DNA from: Primorskyibacter marinus
GTDB taxonomy: Bacteria; Pseudomonadota; Alphaproteobacteria; Rhodobacterales; Rhodobacteraceae
NCBI RefSeq assembly: GCF_003313245.1
Contig: NZ_QJSD01000002.1
Coordinates: 1 to 64,000, forward strand
Length of the DNA stretch: 64,000 nucleotides
Reading direction: 5' to 3'
Position 1 is the stretch's first letter. Each line of letters begins with the position of its first letter. The notes beneath the pieces were generated by a model. The model was given only the letters and a program-made list of their open reading frames with translations, had not been told where the DNA came from and did not search any database. A program made the position numbers and the translations under genes. This document shows positions 12,030 to 20,984 of the stretch, one piece after another.

Positions 12030-12881
12030 TTATCTTTGGCATTGCCCGCAGAAGAAAGAGGATCGCCCCGACTGAACGATTCGCTTGACGGACCCTTCAC
12101 AGCCTTCGGTTCGGCACATCAAACCTTCGCGTCCGTAGACATCGAAACGGTGTTGAAAATACCCCAGCTCACCATCCGCCTGTCGGAAATCGCGCAAGGA
12201 TGAGCCGCCCGCCTCGATCGCTTCTGACAACACATCGCGGATGATCGGAACCAGACGTGCGGCACGCTTTTCCGCGATCCTGCCCGCCTTGCGCATTGGC
12301 GAGATTCCCGCCCGAAACAGCGCTTCGCAAACGTAAATATTGCCAAGCCCCGCAACGATCTTCTGATCGAGTAGCGCGGATTTCACTGGCATGTTCCGCC
12401 CCCGAAACGCCCCGATCAGGTGATTTTCAGAGAATTGGTTTCCCAACGGCTCCGGTCCGATTTTGGCCAACAAGGGATGCAGATTCGCCGTGGCGGTTGG
12501 CATCAGGTCCATCGCACCAAAGCGCCGTGGATCGTTGAAGGTGATGCGCGCACCATTTTCCATGTCGAACACGACATGGTCATGTTTTTCCGCCGCCGGA
12601 TGCTCATGCGCGAATGTTCCCAACGGGTCGCCCGAGATCAACATCCGGCCCGACATGCCCAAGTGGATCAACAGCGACTCGCCGGTATCCAGATCCGCAA
12701 GAATGTATTTCGAACGCCGCCACAACCGCTCGACCCGGGCGCCGGTCAACCGGGCGGACATATCCGGCGGAAACGGCCAGCGAAGATCCGGCCGGTTGAC
12801 CCGCGCCCTTGTGATCCGCGTACCTTCCATAGCTGGGGACAGGCCGCGACGGACTGTCTCGACTTCGGGCAATTCGGGCAT
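12030..12881 (-). CDS. mutM: Formamidopyrimidine-DNA glycosylase
   Basis: A 283-residue bifunctional glycosylase/AP lyase that excises 8-oxoguanine and formamidopyrimidines. After the initiator Met comes Pro2-Glu3 ([13 protein letters not shown]), the catalytic pair. The C terminus carries the zinc finger, Cys-X4-Cys (CRTEGC) and CGQC, with the QSGRSSFFC segment intact. The start is fixed by the PELPEVE motif; the longer open frame upstream is not used. It is divergent from ubiE with 86 bp between them. Confidence 0.95.
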   Translation of the reverse strand: MPELPEVETVRRGLSPAMEGTRITRARVNRPDLRWPFPPDMSARLTGARVERLWRRSKYILADLDTGESLLIHLGMSGRMLISGDPLGTFAHEHPAAEKHDHVVFDMENGARITFNDPRRFGAMDLMPTATANLHPLLAKIGPEPLGNQFSENHLIGAFRGRNMPVKSALLDQKIVAGLGNIYVCEALFRAGISPMRKAGRIAEKRAARLVPIIRDVLSEAIEAGGSSLRDFRQADGELGYFQHRFDVYGREGLMCRTEGCEGSVKRIVQSGRSSFFCGQCQR

Positions 12882-12967
12882 CGGGGTGTCTCCTGTCGGC
12901 TGGGTCGCATTGTAACGGCGGAGCGGCGCTCTATAAGAAGGGTCACACACGAGGATCACAAGGCCCG

Positions 12968-13720
12968 ATGACCCAGGACACTCAGAAAACCACGCATTTC
13001 GGATTTGAAACCGTTCCCGAAGGCGAAAAGGCCGGACGCGTTCAGGGCGTCTTCAATTCGGTTGCGTCGAAATATGACGTGATGAACGACGCCATGTCGA
13101 TGGGCATCCACCGGGTCTGGAAAGACGCGATGATGGATTGGCTGGCACCAAGGCCCGGTCAACAGTTGCTGGACGTTGCCGGCGGCACCGGGGATATTGC
13201 CTTTCGGTTTCTCAAACGCGCTGGCCATGGGCAGGCGACCGTTCTGGACCTGACCGAGCCCATGCTTATCGAAGGCCGCAAACGCGCCGAGGCCGAAGCG
13301 ATGGCTGATAGCCTCGATTGGATTGTGGGCGACGCGATGTCCCTGCCCTTCCCCGACAATAGTTTTGACGTCTACACAATCTCTTTCGGCATCCGGAACG
13401 TGACCCGCCCGCAAGACGCCCTGGCCGAAGCGTTCCGCGTCCTGCGTCCCGGCGGACGCCTGATGGTGCTGGAATTCAGCCAAATACCCAATGACATGAT
13501 GCAAAAGGTGTACGATCTCTACTCGTTCAACATCATACCGCGTCTGGGCCAGATGATCGCCGGAGATCGCGACAGCTATCAGTATCTGGTGGAATCGATT
13601 CGGCGCTTTCCCGATCAAGAGAGTTTTCTGAGCATGGTGAAGGATGCGGGTTTCGAACAGGCAAAATACCGCAATCTGACAATGGGCGTGGCCTGCCTGC
13701 ATTCCGGCTGGAAAATCTAG
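12968..13720 (+). CDS. ubiE: Ubiquinone/menaquinone biosynthesis C-methyltransferase
   Basis: A 250-residue SAM-dependent C-methyltransferase of quinone synthesis. The signature [13 protein letters not shown] is at residues 29-41, the SAM loop [10 protein letters not shown] at 69-78, and ISFGIRNVT at about 139. It is followed 3 bp later by ubiB on the same strand, so the two form a ubiquinone operon. Length and motifs are normal for the family. Confidence 0.95.
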   Translation: MTQDTQKTTHFGFETVPEGEKAGRVQGVFNSVASKYDVMNDAMSMGIHRVWKDAMMDWLAPRPGQQLLDVAGGTGDIAFRFLKRAGHGQATVLDLTEPMLIEGRKRAEAEAMADSLDWIVGDAMSLPFPDNSFDVYTISFGIRNVTRPQDALAEAFRVLRPGGRLMVLEFSQIPNDMMQKVYDLYSFNIIPRLGQMIAGDRDSYQYLVESIRRFPDQESFLSMVKDAGFEQAKYRNLTMGVACLHSGWKI

Positions 13721-13723
13721 ACC

Positions 13724-15256
13724 ATGCGCGGACCCCATAACATCTGGCGCCTGATCCGAACCGGCGCCACCCTGGAACGCACGGGCGCAATGGGCGTCGT
13801 GCTTGACGCGTTCGACGCACCGCGCCCGTTGCGAATTGCTGCGCGCGCCTTGGGTTGGCCATTCAAGTGGCTGGGCTACAAGGGCGATCCGTCCATGCCG
13901 CCCGCCACCCGCGCGCTGACCGCTCTTGGTCCTGCCTACATCAAGTTCGGGCAGGTTCTTTCCACGCGGCCGGATGTCGTTGGCGATGAGCTTGCTGTTC
14001 AACTGCGCGTCCTGCAAGACAAGCTGCCGCCCTTCTCGACCGCTTTGGCGAAGGCCGAGATTGAGCGGGAGCTGGAAATCCCCGCCGACACCATCTTTTC
14101 AGAATTTGGCGAGCCGGTGGCGGCGGCGTCAATTGCGCAGGTTCACAAGGCCCGCATCGCTGAAACCGGCGAAACCGTCGCCGTAAAGGTTCTGCGTCCG
14201 GGCATCGAGAAAGCCTTTCGCAAGGACATCGATGCCTTCTATTTTGCGGCGCGCATGGTCGAACTGCTGTCTCCGTCGTCGCGACGCCTGCGCCCGATGG
14301 AGGTCATCACCCATTTTGAAGGCGTGGTTCTGGGCGAGCTTGATCTGCGCCTGGAATCGGCGTCCGCTTCCGAATTTGCTGCCAATACGGTGGACGATGA
14401 TGGCTTTGAATTGCCGCAGGTCAAGTGGTCTCTGTCAGCCCGTCGCGTGATGACACTGGGCTGGGCAGAAGGCGTCCCGATGGGCGACAATGCGGCCATT
14501 GACGCCGCCGGACATGACCGCCGCGCGATCAGCGAAAGAGCGCTGCAACTCTTCCTGAAACACGCATTGCGCGATGGTTTTTTTCATGCGGACATGCATC
14601 AAGGCAACCTGAAGGTGTCCTCCAACGGAAATATCATCGCATACGATTTCGGCATCATGGGTCATATCGACGAATATACCCGCCGGGTCTATGCAGAGAT
14701 CCTGTTCGGTTTCATTCGTCGCGATTATAAACGTGTCGCCGAGGTGCATTTTGAGGCTGGCTATGTCCCCGCGGACCGCGATGTGGACGAGTTCGCCCGC
14801 GCCCTGCGCGCCGTTGGCGAGCCGATTTTCGGCATGGATGCAACGCGGATCTCGATGGGTCGGCTGCTGTCCTATCTGTTCGAGGTGACCGAGCGTTTCG
14901 GGATGGAAACCCGCACGGAATTGATTCTTCTGCAACGCACAATGGTCGTCGTCGAAGGCGTTGCGCGCTCACTCGATCCGCAGATGAACATTTGGGAGGT
15001 CGCAAAACCCGTTGTCGAGGATTACATCAAACAATCCATCGGGCCTCGTGCAGTGGCGCGCGATCTGGCCCGGACGGCGAAGGTCATGGCCCGCTTTGGG
15101 CCCCGGCTGCCAGGATTGGTTGAAGCAGCGCTTATCCGTCAGTCAGAGCCGACACCTGTCGAAAAACCTCAGACCGGGCGCATGCGGTCAATTTGGATGG
15201 TGCTGGGATTGACCATCGGTGTCGGAACCACCTTGGTCATCCAAGCCGTATTCTGA
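13724..15256 (+). CDS. ubiB: Ubiquinone biosynthesis ATPase/kinase-like protein UbiB
   Basis: A 510-residue member of the UbiB/ADCK atypical kinase family, needed for ubiquinone synthesis at the membrane. The diagnostic KFGQ motif is at residues 74-77. The Ala-rich nucleotide loop AAASIAQVH follows near 135, and the catalytic-loop HADMHQGNLKV and metal-binding AYDFGIMG are present further on. One C-terminal hydrophobic segment (VLGLTIGVGTTLVIQ) would anchor it. It is cotranscribed with ubiE, and a hairpin at 15311-15340 closes the unit. Confidence 0.93.
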   Translation: MRGPHNIWRLIRTGATLERTGAMGVVLDAFDAPRPLRIAARALGWPFKWLGYKGDPSMPPATRALTALGPAYIKFGQVLSTRPDVVGDELAVQLRVLQDKLPPFSTALAKAEIERELEIPADTIFSEFGEPVAAASIAQVHKARIAETGETVAVKVLRPGIEKAFRKDIDAFYFAARMVELLSPSSRRLRPMEVITHFEGVVLGELDLRLESASASEFAANTVDDDGFELPQVKWSLSARRVMTLGWAEGVPMGDNAAIDAAGHDRRAISERALQLFLKHALRDGFFHADMHQGNLKVSSNGNIIAYDFGIMGHIDEYTRRVYAEILFGFIRRDYKRVAEVHFEAGYVPADRDVDEFARALRAVGEPIFGMDATRISMGRLLSYLFEVTERFGMETRTELILLQRTMVVVEGVARSLDPQMNIWEVAKPVVEDYIKQSIGPRAVARDLARTAKVMARFGPRLPGLVEAALIRQSEPTPVEKPQTGRMRSIWMVLGLTIGVGTTLVIQAVF

Positions 15257-15310
15257 TCGCGTTTCAGGATGTTTACCCTAAGTTACGGGCCCATGGTTGT
15301 CCGACAAAAT

Positions 15311-15340
15311 GAAAGCGGCGACCCATGGGCCGCCGCTTTC
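15311..15340. terminator. Bidirectional hairpin between ubiB and the small exported protein gene
   Basis: A perfect 10-bp stem, gaaagcggcg (15311-15320) with cgccgctttc (15331-15340), has a palindromic loop. It sits between two convergent genes, 54 bp past ubiB and 23 bp past the minus-strand small gene, and probably ends both transcripts. Confidence 0.75.
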
Positions 15341-15363
15341 ACATTCAGATCCGGTCGAAGGGC

Positions 15364-15558
15364 TTAGGTGCCCGATGAGGATGCTGCAATCACCACGATC
15401 GCGGCGACACCGGCAACGATGCCGAGAGCCGGAACGGCCGACAAACCTTGGGTGGCGACGAAGGGATCGCTGTCGACGGCTGCGGGTTCAGCAGCCAGCG
15501 GAGCAGCGGTCGAAACGGCAACAGCAGCGGCTGCGGCGATCATCGAAAACTTTTTCAT
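15364..15558 (-). CDS. Small exported or membrane protein, 64 aa
   Basis: I do not recognise a named family. The protein has an N-terminal signal-like segment (MKKFSMIAAAAAVAVSTAAP, cleavage possible after LAAE) and a second hydrophobic segment (LGIVAGVAAIVVIAAS) close to the C terminus, ending SSSGT. A ggagag ribosome-binding site precedes the ATG and a hairpin follows the gene, so I consider it real. It is probably a small inner-membrane or secreted protein. No functional context is given by its neighbours. Confidence 0.65.
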   Translation of the reverse strand: MKKFSMIAAAAAVAVSTAAPLAAEPAAVDSDPFVATQGLSAVPALGIVAGVAAIVVIAASSSGT

Positions 15559-15925
15559 AATTCTCTCCAGACTGTACTTTTAGGGGCGCAAAACACCTCA
15601 TGCTTTCATCTTATACATGATGTGATCGTCGTTCAAACCTGTTTCTATAGTCGATCAGACATGTTTTCTCTGGATTGCAGCATCGCGACATTCAGGCAAC
15701 ACCACAAGGTTACGTTGAATGGTAAAAGATTTATACACCCAAGACGGAAGCCAACCCGTTTGCTCGCGTGGCCAGTCACTTGTGTTTTTCGGCATGGGCA
15801 ATGGCGGGTGAAGCAAAGGCTCTGCAAGGTTGCCGGAGCAATCGGCCAGAAAAGTCATGCAGAACTTCGATGCCAAATTCACAGATGGATCGCGCTTACA
15901 AGGAGCGGCGGTAATCTACCGAGCT
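15559..15925. other. Gap between the small exported protein gene and flgD
   Basis: About 370 bases at the edge of the flagellar cluster. Open frames here lack ribosome-binding sites and recognisable domains. The part next to 15559 presumably carries the promoter of the small exported protein. I see nothing else. Confidence 0.4.
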
Positions 15926-16591
15926 TCAGGCTGACCGTAACGCAATGACTTCATCAGATGCTATTTCTGTACCGCCCTCCAACCCAAGAACGATGCCACC
16001 AGAAACTGTCCGCGCTTCGACGATTCGCGCATAGACTGAAACTGGAAGCGTGTCAGTTTCGCCGTCTGCTCCGGTTGCGATCGCCTCGAACTCGTAATTG
16101 CCTCTAGGCAAAACTTGTCCTGACTCAGTTTCACCCGTCCACTCAATAATCCCTTCTTCGCCGGTAATGTCTTGCCGCGCAACGACTGCGCCGGCGTCAT
16201 CCTTGACGATCAGCTCTACCTTGCTGGCGTCCTCCGGCATCTCTGGCCGCACGGAAACGGGTGTGCCCGTAAAATAGGCAGGTGCCTCCGACAATGCGTC
16301 CATTCCGACCCAGCCCGACAGTTGAGACAGCCCCCCTACATTAAGGGCAGACGATATGTTGCGCAGAAGATCATTAGACAGCACCTGCTGTTCAACTGAC
16401 GAAAAAGTCGCCAATTGTGTGGCGTAATCTGTCGAATCGACCGGGTTCAGCGGATCCTGATTTTGCATTTGTGCGGTCAGCATGCGCAGGAATGTCTCAA
16501 AATCTGAACTGAGGGTTGGCTTACTCGCTGTTGCTTGTGCAGTGTCAGATGATGCTGAATATGCGGGCGGAAGCGTTGTAACTGTGTCCAT
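15926..16591 (-). CDS. flgD: Flagellar hook-capping protein FlgD
   Basis: A 221-residue scaffold that caps the growing hook and guides FlgE assembly. The conserved N-terminal segment FLRMLTAQMQNQDPLNPVDS at about residues 34-53 is diagnostic, and the rest fits the Ig-like and tudor-like FlgD domains. It lies 10 bp downstream of fliK on the same strand, so the pair forms a hook-length/hook-cap unit. Length is normal. Confidence 0.93.
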   Translation of the reverse strand: MDTVTTLPPAYSASSDTAQATASKPTLSSDFETFLRMLTAQMQNQDPLNPVDSTDYATQLATFSSVEQQVLSNDLLRNISSALNVGGLSQLSGWVGMDALSEAPAYFTGTPVSVRPEMPEDASKVELIVKDDAGAVVARQDITGEEGIIEWTGETESGQVLPRGNYEFEAIATGADGETDTLPVSVYARIVEARTVSGGIVLGLEGGTEIASDEVIALRSA

Positions 16592-16601
16592 CGGGGTTCC
16601 T

Positions 16602-17987
16602 TTAAATCCTTATATCTATCCCAGTGAGGGCGATTGTCGTCGCTTCCTGGGATTCTTGATTCTGCATGGTGTTTGTTTGACTTTCGGCAGGGCTTGCGTG
16701 ATTCGGCCTGCTATGCTGCTCGCGGCTTGCGCCCTCATCGTTGAATGTGAATTCCATTTCTGAATATCCCATTCCCTCGAACTCTTGCGCGAGCAAATCG
16801 ATATGGCGCCGCAACAGTTCTGTCGTCTCTGGGCGTTCAGAGATTACAGACATTACGATGCCCGCTTCCGTCGTCGTCATCTGGATCTGCACACGCCCCA
16901 ACTCATCCGGGTTCAAGCGGATCTCAACCCGGTTGTCGGCGGCTCGATGGATCGCCTCAACGATTTGCCGTGTAATATTTTCCGGACGATACATGGCTTG
17001 GGTCGCTGCCTTCCGACCCAATTCCTGAATTGACGTGGTGTAAGGGCCCTCACCTGATTGCTGTTTAATCTCCGCATCAAACTCGACTTCCAGCATTGAT
17101 TCAGTGACCTTCAAAGCAGAATCAGATCTTTCTTGCGCCATGGTCATGACAGACGAATAGCCTGCTGTACCATGTTGAGATACCACAGCGTCCGAGGCCG
17201 CATGACGGATCGAACTGTCAACGCGCGATGCCGCTGGATGGACCCTAACATCGTCTTCTTCGGCAATCTTAACCTGCTCTTTTGTGGCAATCAGGGTTTT
17301 CACATCAGATTCGGTACCGCTTGGCACCTTCGACCCATTGGTCGTCTGGCCGACCAGACCTGGCCTTCCAGGAAGCGGCTGCAATGATCCAGAGCTGACA
17401 GGCATCGCAGACAGCATCTCGGCGGCGATTGGCGCATCGATTCTGTTTGTTGGGTTTTGGCCGGACACTTTTGGCGACGAAATCAAACCGTCGGCAGAGG
17501 TGCCGCTGTTTAACGCCACCCAACTCTTACCATCTGTCCTCAAGGCCGCATTTGTATCTGATTTTCCGTCTTTTCCTGCATTTTGGCTCTGGGCCTCTTT
17601 TTCCCCGCCTAGCGGTTTCGAACTGCTGTCACGAGATGCCAAGGACGCCCCCAGCCGCTGGGCATTCTCCACGCCTTTAGCCGCTGAAAAACCAGCACCG
17701 ACCGCATCATCTGTAGAAAGTTCTTCGGAAGCAGTGCTGTCCTCCGTCAGGCCACCTTGTACACCAGCACTATCTTCGTCGTTCGTTTCTTCGTCATTGG
17801 GCAGGTCTCCCTTCGTTTCAGAGCTTTTGACATCTGAAGATGAAGTCTCATCGGGTCTACGTTCCGCTTTGTTGACGGTTGTTTCCAGAAACGTGCTGAA
17901 ATCAGACTTGGGCACCTCCTGCTTCTGTTTGACCAAATGATTGTCAGCTGTAGCGCCATTAAAGCGCGAAAACGGGTGTTCTAACAT
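16602..17987 (-). CDS. fliK: Flagellar hook-length control protein FliK
   Basis: A 461-residue secreted ruler that stops hook growth and switches export specificity through FlhB. The first 330 residues are Ser/Thr/Asp/Glu-rich and low in complexity, as usual. The conserved C-terminal domain shows VEIRLNPDELGRVQIQMTT followed by an LRRHIDLLAQEF segment. I chose the ATG at 17987; a GTG 9 codons upstream has no ribosome-binding site. It is divergent from flgJ across 114 bp, where both promoters must lie. Confidence 0.88.
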   Translation of the reverse strand: MLEHPFSRFNGATADNHLVKQKQEVPKSDFSTFLETTVNKAERRPDETSSSDVKSSETKGDLPNDEETNDEDSAGVQGGLTEDSTASEELSTDDAVGAGFSAAKGVENAQRLGASLASRDSSSKPLGGEKEAQSQNAGKDGKSDTNAALRTDGKSWVALNSGTSADGLISSPKVSGQNPTNRIDAPIAAEMLSAMPVSSGSLQPLPGRPGLVGQTTNGSKVPSGTESDVKTLIATKEQVKIAEEDDVRVHPAASRVDSSIRHAASDAVVSQHGTAGYSSVMTMAQERSDSALKVTESMLEVEFDAEIKQQSGEGPYTTSIQELGRKAATQAMYRPENITRQIVEAIHRAADNRVEIRLNPDELGRVQIQMTTTEAGIVMSVISERPETTELLRRHIDLLAQEFEGMGYSEMEFTFNDEGASREQHSRPNHASPAESQTNTMQNQESQEATTIALTGIDIRI

Positions 17988-18101
17988 TCCTGAGCTCCCG
18001 GCGGGTTCTATCACCGCACCACTATTACGAAGTTTAGTTACCGCATCTTTACCGCTGTCAGATCAAATCGAAGTTAATCAGACCATACTTAGGAACTTTA
18101 G

Positions 18102-18377
18102 ATGCTGATTCAGTCAATTCACCCACCCAGTACCCCACCCTCGTCCGGCGACAGCGCCTTGATGGCCGCATCCCGCGAGTTGGAAGCTCAGTTTCTGTCC
18201 GAGATGTTGAAAGCCGCCAGCTTGGGAGACGCCCCAGAAGGCTTTGGAGGAGGCGCTGGAGAAGAACAGTTTTCATCCTTTCTGAGGATGGAGCAGGCCA
18301 GAGCCATTACGCAATCGGGCGGCATCGGCCTGGCCGAAACGATTTTCCACGCATTGAAGGAGCGTCAAGATGGCTGA
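18102..18377 (+). CDS. flgJ: Rod-binding protein, FlgJ N-terminal-domain type
   Basis: A 91-residue protein equivalent to the N-terminal rod-binding domain of FlgJ, which caps the growing rod. LEAQFLSEMLKAASLG and the closing GGIGLAETIFHAL are typical. The C-terminal muramidase domain of enterobacterial FlgJ is absent, as is usual in alphaproteobacteria, so a separate enzyme must open the peptidoglycan. It overlaps the next gene by 8 bp. Confidence 0.85.
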   Translation: MLIQSIHPPSTPPSSGDSALMAASRELEAQFLSEMLKAASLGDAPEGFGGGAGEEQFSSFLRMEQARAITQSGGIGLAETIFHALKERQDG

Positions 18378-18720
18378 ACAAAATATAGACGATGTGCGGG
18401 ATGCGCTGGATGATCTGCTGAATGCAGAGCGAGAGGCCTTGTTGTCCGGAGATCTGGATCAGATTGGCAGAATGGTGTCGCAGAAAGAAACGTTGGTGGC
18501 AGATTTAAGTGGGGCTGACGTTTCAGACATCTCTAGACTACAACAGAAATTGGCAAGAAACCAAATCCTGCTCGACCGTGCTCTTTTGGGGATTCGTTCA
18601 GTTGCCAATCGGTTGGGCAGCCTCCGCAGGATTCGCCGATCGCTTGAAACCTACGATCAAACTGGTCGCAAGTCCGCTCTCGAAAGCACGAATCAAAACC
18701 GTGTCGAGAAACGCGCGTAA
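18370..18720 (+). CDS. flgN: FlgN-like flagellar export chaperone
   Basis: A 116-residue, strongly helical protein (DALDDLLNAEREALLSGDLDQI, then LQQKLARNQILLDRALLGIR) of the FlgN type. FlgN chaperones the hook-filament junction proteins FlgK and FlgL to the export gate; both are encoded at 39592-42053. It overlaps flgJ by 8 bp, which suggests translational coupling. The assignment rests on the helical pattern, size and flagellar context; sequence similarity in this family is low. Confidence 0.65.
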   Translation: MAEQNIDDVRDALDDLLNAEREALLSGDLDQIGRMVSQKETLVADLSGADVSDISRLQQKLARNQILLDRALLGIRSVANRLGSLRRIRRSLETYDQTGRKSALESTNQNRVEKRA

Positions 18721-18919
18721 TTTCAATAAAATCATACATAAGTGGCTTGACGTTATTAGCGCTCCATTAGGGATCATTCGCACAAGATAGCCGGGCATCC
18801 AATGAGATGGCGCAGTGACCGGAACAACCGGGCTGTAATAGTCAGAATGGCGCTTTCGACGCGGATAACCGCGACATGTTTGAACGGGTTAAATACCCAT
18901 TTGAGAAAAAGGAAATGCT

Positions 18920-20128
18920 ATGTCGAGCATTCTGACAAATAACAGCGCAATGGTCGCGCTGCAAACTCTGAAATCCATCAATTCCGGCCTGTCCCAGACA
19001 CAAAGCCAGATTTCAACGGGCAAGAACGTTGCGAGCGCCAAGGACAATTCGGCAGTTTGGGCGATCTCGAAAGTCATGGAGTCGGATGTCAAGGGCTTCA
19101 AGGCCATCTCTGACAGTCTGTCACTTGGCGAATCTACTGTTGCAGTAGCACGGCAGGCATCTGAAACGATCACTGATCTGTTGACCCAGATGAAGGGCAA
19201 GATCGTCGCCGCACAAGAAGACAACGTTGATCGAGATAAGATCAACGACGACGTTACAGCACTTAAAAATCAGATTGCATCCGTCGTGGGTGCGGCGCAG
19301 TTCAATGGTTTGAACCTCGTTAATGGCGGCGGCGGTGCTTCGATCTTGTCTTCGCTTGATCGCGACAGCGCTGGCAATGTTACTGCCTCTTCAATCACAG
19401 TAGCTGCACAGGACCTGTCGCAGGGCGGCTATACCGCCAATGATATTTTCTCGGGTAGTTCGACTGGTTCATCCGGTAACGGTGATGCAGTTGCCTTCGC
19501 ATTGGACGCGGGGGGCGGCAACGAACAGATTGAAATTGCTGAGAACGGTACGCCTTTTGCAGCTGGTGATAAGGTTGCACTGACTGTCGGCGGTGAAACA
19601 GTCTCCTACACGGTTACCGCTGACGACGCCGCATCGACAACGACTGCTGATGTGGTCGCTGTTGCGCTAAAGTCAAAGATCGACAATCTGAATATTGCTG
19701 GTTTGACTGTCGATTACGACAGCGGCACCCCGGGAACGCTTGACTTCACCAATGCCGGCGCTGTCGACCTGTCTGTCAGCGGCCAGTTTACCAACGCAGG
19801 TTCGGGCGGTCTTGGTGCGATGGCAGGTATCGACGTTTCAACCGCAGGGGGCGCGACCGCTGCCCTTGCAGCTGTCGAAACTCTCATTGACACGTCAATT
19901 GAAGCTGCTGCTGCCTTCGGCTCGGTAGAAGGGCGGATTTCTACCCAGGCTGATTTCATCTCGAATCTTACAGATTCTCTGACATCCGGCATCGGTGCGA
20001 TGGTAGATGCGGATATGGAAGAGGCGTCCGCGCGACTGCAAGCCCTACAGGTACAGCAGCAACTTGGTGTTCAAGCGCTTTCGATTGCCAATCAAGCACC
20101 GCAGTCTTTGCTGTCGCTTTTCCGTTAA
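18920..20128 (+). CDS. flaA: Flagellin
   Basis: A 402-residue filament protein with classic conserved ends: MSSILTNNSAMVALQTLKSI at the start and LGVQALSIANQAPQSLLSLFR at the end. These pack as the D0/D1 coiled coil. The middle, about residues 140-300, is Gly/Ser/Thr/Asp-rich and variable, as expected for the exposed domain. An aaaaaggaaa ribosome-binding site precedes the ATG. The 200-bp upstream gap holds its promoter, but I could not identify a convincing sigma-28 or sigma-54 site. flaF and flbT follow, as is usual in alphaproteobacteria. Confidence 0.95.
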   Translation: MSSILTNNSAMVALQTLKSINSGLSQTQSQISTGKNVASAKDNSAVWAISKVMESDVKGFKAISDSLSLGESTVAVARQASETITDLLTQMKGKIVAAQEDNVDRDKINDDVTALKNQIASVVGAAQFNGLNLVNGGGGASILSSLDRDSAGNVTASSITVAAQDLSQGGYTANDIFSGSSTGSSGNGDAVAFALDAGGGNEQIEIAENGTPFAAGDKVALTVGGETVSYTVTADDAASTTTADVVAVALKSKIDNLNIAGLTVDYDSGTPGTLDFTNAGAVDLSVSGQFTNAGSGGLGAMAGIDVSTAGGATAALAAVETLIDTSIEAAAAFGSVEGRISTQADFISNLTDSLTSGIGAMVDADMEEASARLQALQVQQQLGVQALSIANQAPQSLLSLFR

Positions 20129-20136
20129 ACTGATTT

Positions 20137-20162
20137 GCGGGGGCCGTTTCAACGGCCTCCGC
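20137..20162 (+). terminator. Strong hairpin between flaA and flaF
   Basis: A 12-bp stem with a 2-base loop spans gcggg-ggccgtt-tc-aacggcc-tccgc (one G-T pair) starting 8 bp after the flagellin stop. No T run follows. It probably stabilises the flagellin mRNA 3' end or attenuates transcription into flaF, keeping flagellin in excess over its regulators. Confidence 0.7.
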
Positions 20163-20205
20163 ACCCCAATGACCCCCTACATTGCAACTTTCGGAAGGAT
20201 GTGAC

Positions 20206-20583
20206 GTGAACGCTCACATGTTGGCCCAACGCGCCTACTCAAACTCGGAATCCTCGACACGTACCGCCCGTAGCACTGAATATGAGATTATCGCGAAAGT
20301 GACGCACCGAATTCGCGCAACAGCGCTTAAGGGCACTTCGGGCTTTGCGGAACTGGCATCGGCGCTGCACGACAATCGAAAACTATGGACGGCACTGGCG
20401 GTCGATGTGGCTGGAGACGGGAATCAGCTGCCTCGATCTCTGCGCGCCCAGATCGTGTATCTTGCTGAATTTACACAGCGCCACACCGGTGAGGTGCTTA
20501 AAGGTAGCGCTGGTGTTGCGCCACTGTTGCAAATCAACGCTGCGATCTTGAAGGGCCTTAGCAATGGAGGAGCACAGCGATGA
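20206..20583 (+). CDS. flaF: Flagellar biosynthesis regulator FlaF
   Basis: A 125-residue alphaproteobacterial regulator required for flagellin secretion and translation, working with FlbT. Recognised by VNAHMLAQRAYSNSES at the start and LWTALAVDVAGDGNQLP in the centre. I chose the GTG at 20206, which has ggaagga at ideal distance, over earlier codons in frame. The gene overlaps flbT by 4 bases (ATGA), so the two are translationally coupled. Confidence 0.9.
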   Translation: MNAHMLAQRAYSNSESSTRTARSTEYEIIAKVTHRIRATALKGTSGFAELASALHDNRKLWTALAVDVAGDGNQLPRSLRAQIVYLAEFTQRHTGEVLKGSAGVAPLLQINAAILKGLSNGGAQR

Positions 20584-20984
20584 CCGGACTGGTGCTAAAA
20601 CTTGGACCCAAGGAAAGGTTGCTTATTAATGGCGCTGTTGTCGAAAATGGCGACCGACGAAGCCGATTTACCATCCTGTCACCGAATGCCAATATCCTTA
20701 GGCTTCGCGATGCGATACATCCCGACGACGCAACAACGCCCGTGCGTCGAATTTGCTATTCCGCGCAATTGGTTTTGACTGGTGATGCGGCACCTGAAGT
20801 GGTCAAACACCAACTCTTACGAAGGATTGAAGAGCTCAGCCAAATATTGACTGACGGCGATAGTCGCAAAATTCTCAGTCAAGCAACTGACGCGCTGGTG
20901 CGTCAGCAGTTCTATCAGTGCCTTCGCGCCTTGAAAGCACTTATTCCGCGAGAGGACCGACTGCTTGCGGCACATCGACCATGA
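20580..20984 (+). CDS. flbT: Flagellin mRNA regulator FlbT
   Basis: A 134-residue post-transcriptional regulator; in Caulobacter FlbT binds the 5' untranslated region of flagellin mRNA and limits its translation until the hook is complete. Typical segments are LVLKLGPKERLLINGAVVEN at the start and a conserved helical C-terminal half ending in YQCLRALKALIPRE. It overlaps flaF upstream and the DUF1217 gene downstream by 4 bases each. Confidence 0.92.
   Translation: MTGLVLKLGPKERLLINGAVVENGDRRSRFTILSPNANILRLRDAIHPDDATTPVRRICYSAQLVLTGDAAPEVVKHQLLRRIEELSQILTDGDSRKILSQATDALVRQQFYQCLRALKALIPREDRLLAAHRP

Noticed and set aside
15448-15948. A 166-codon plus-strand frame
   Set aside because: It runs antisense through the small exported protein gene and has no motif.
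18721-18919. Sigma-28 or sigma-54 promoter for flagellin
   Set aside because: I looked for TAAA-N15-GCCGATAA and TGGCAC-N5-TTGC patterns and found only poor matches, so no site is called.
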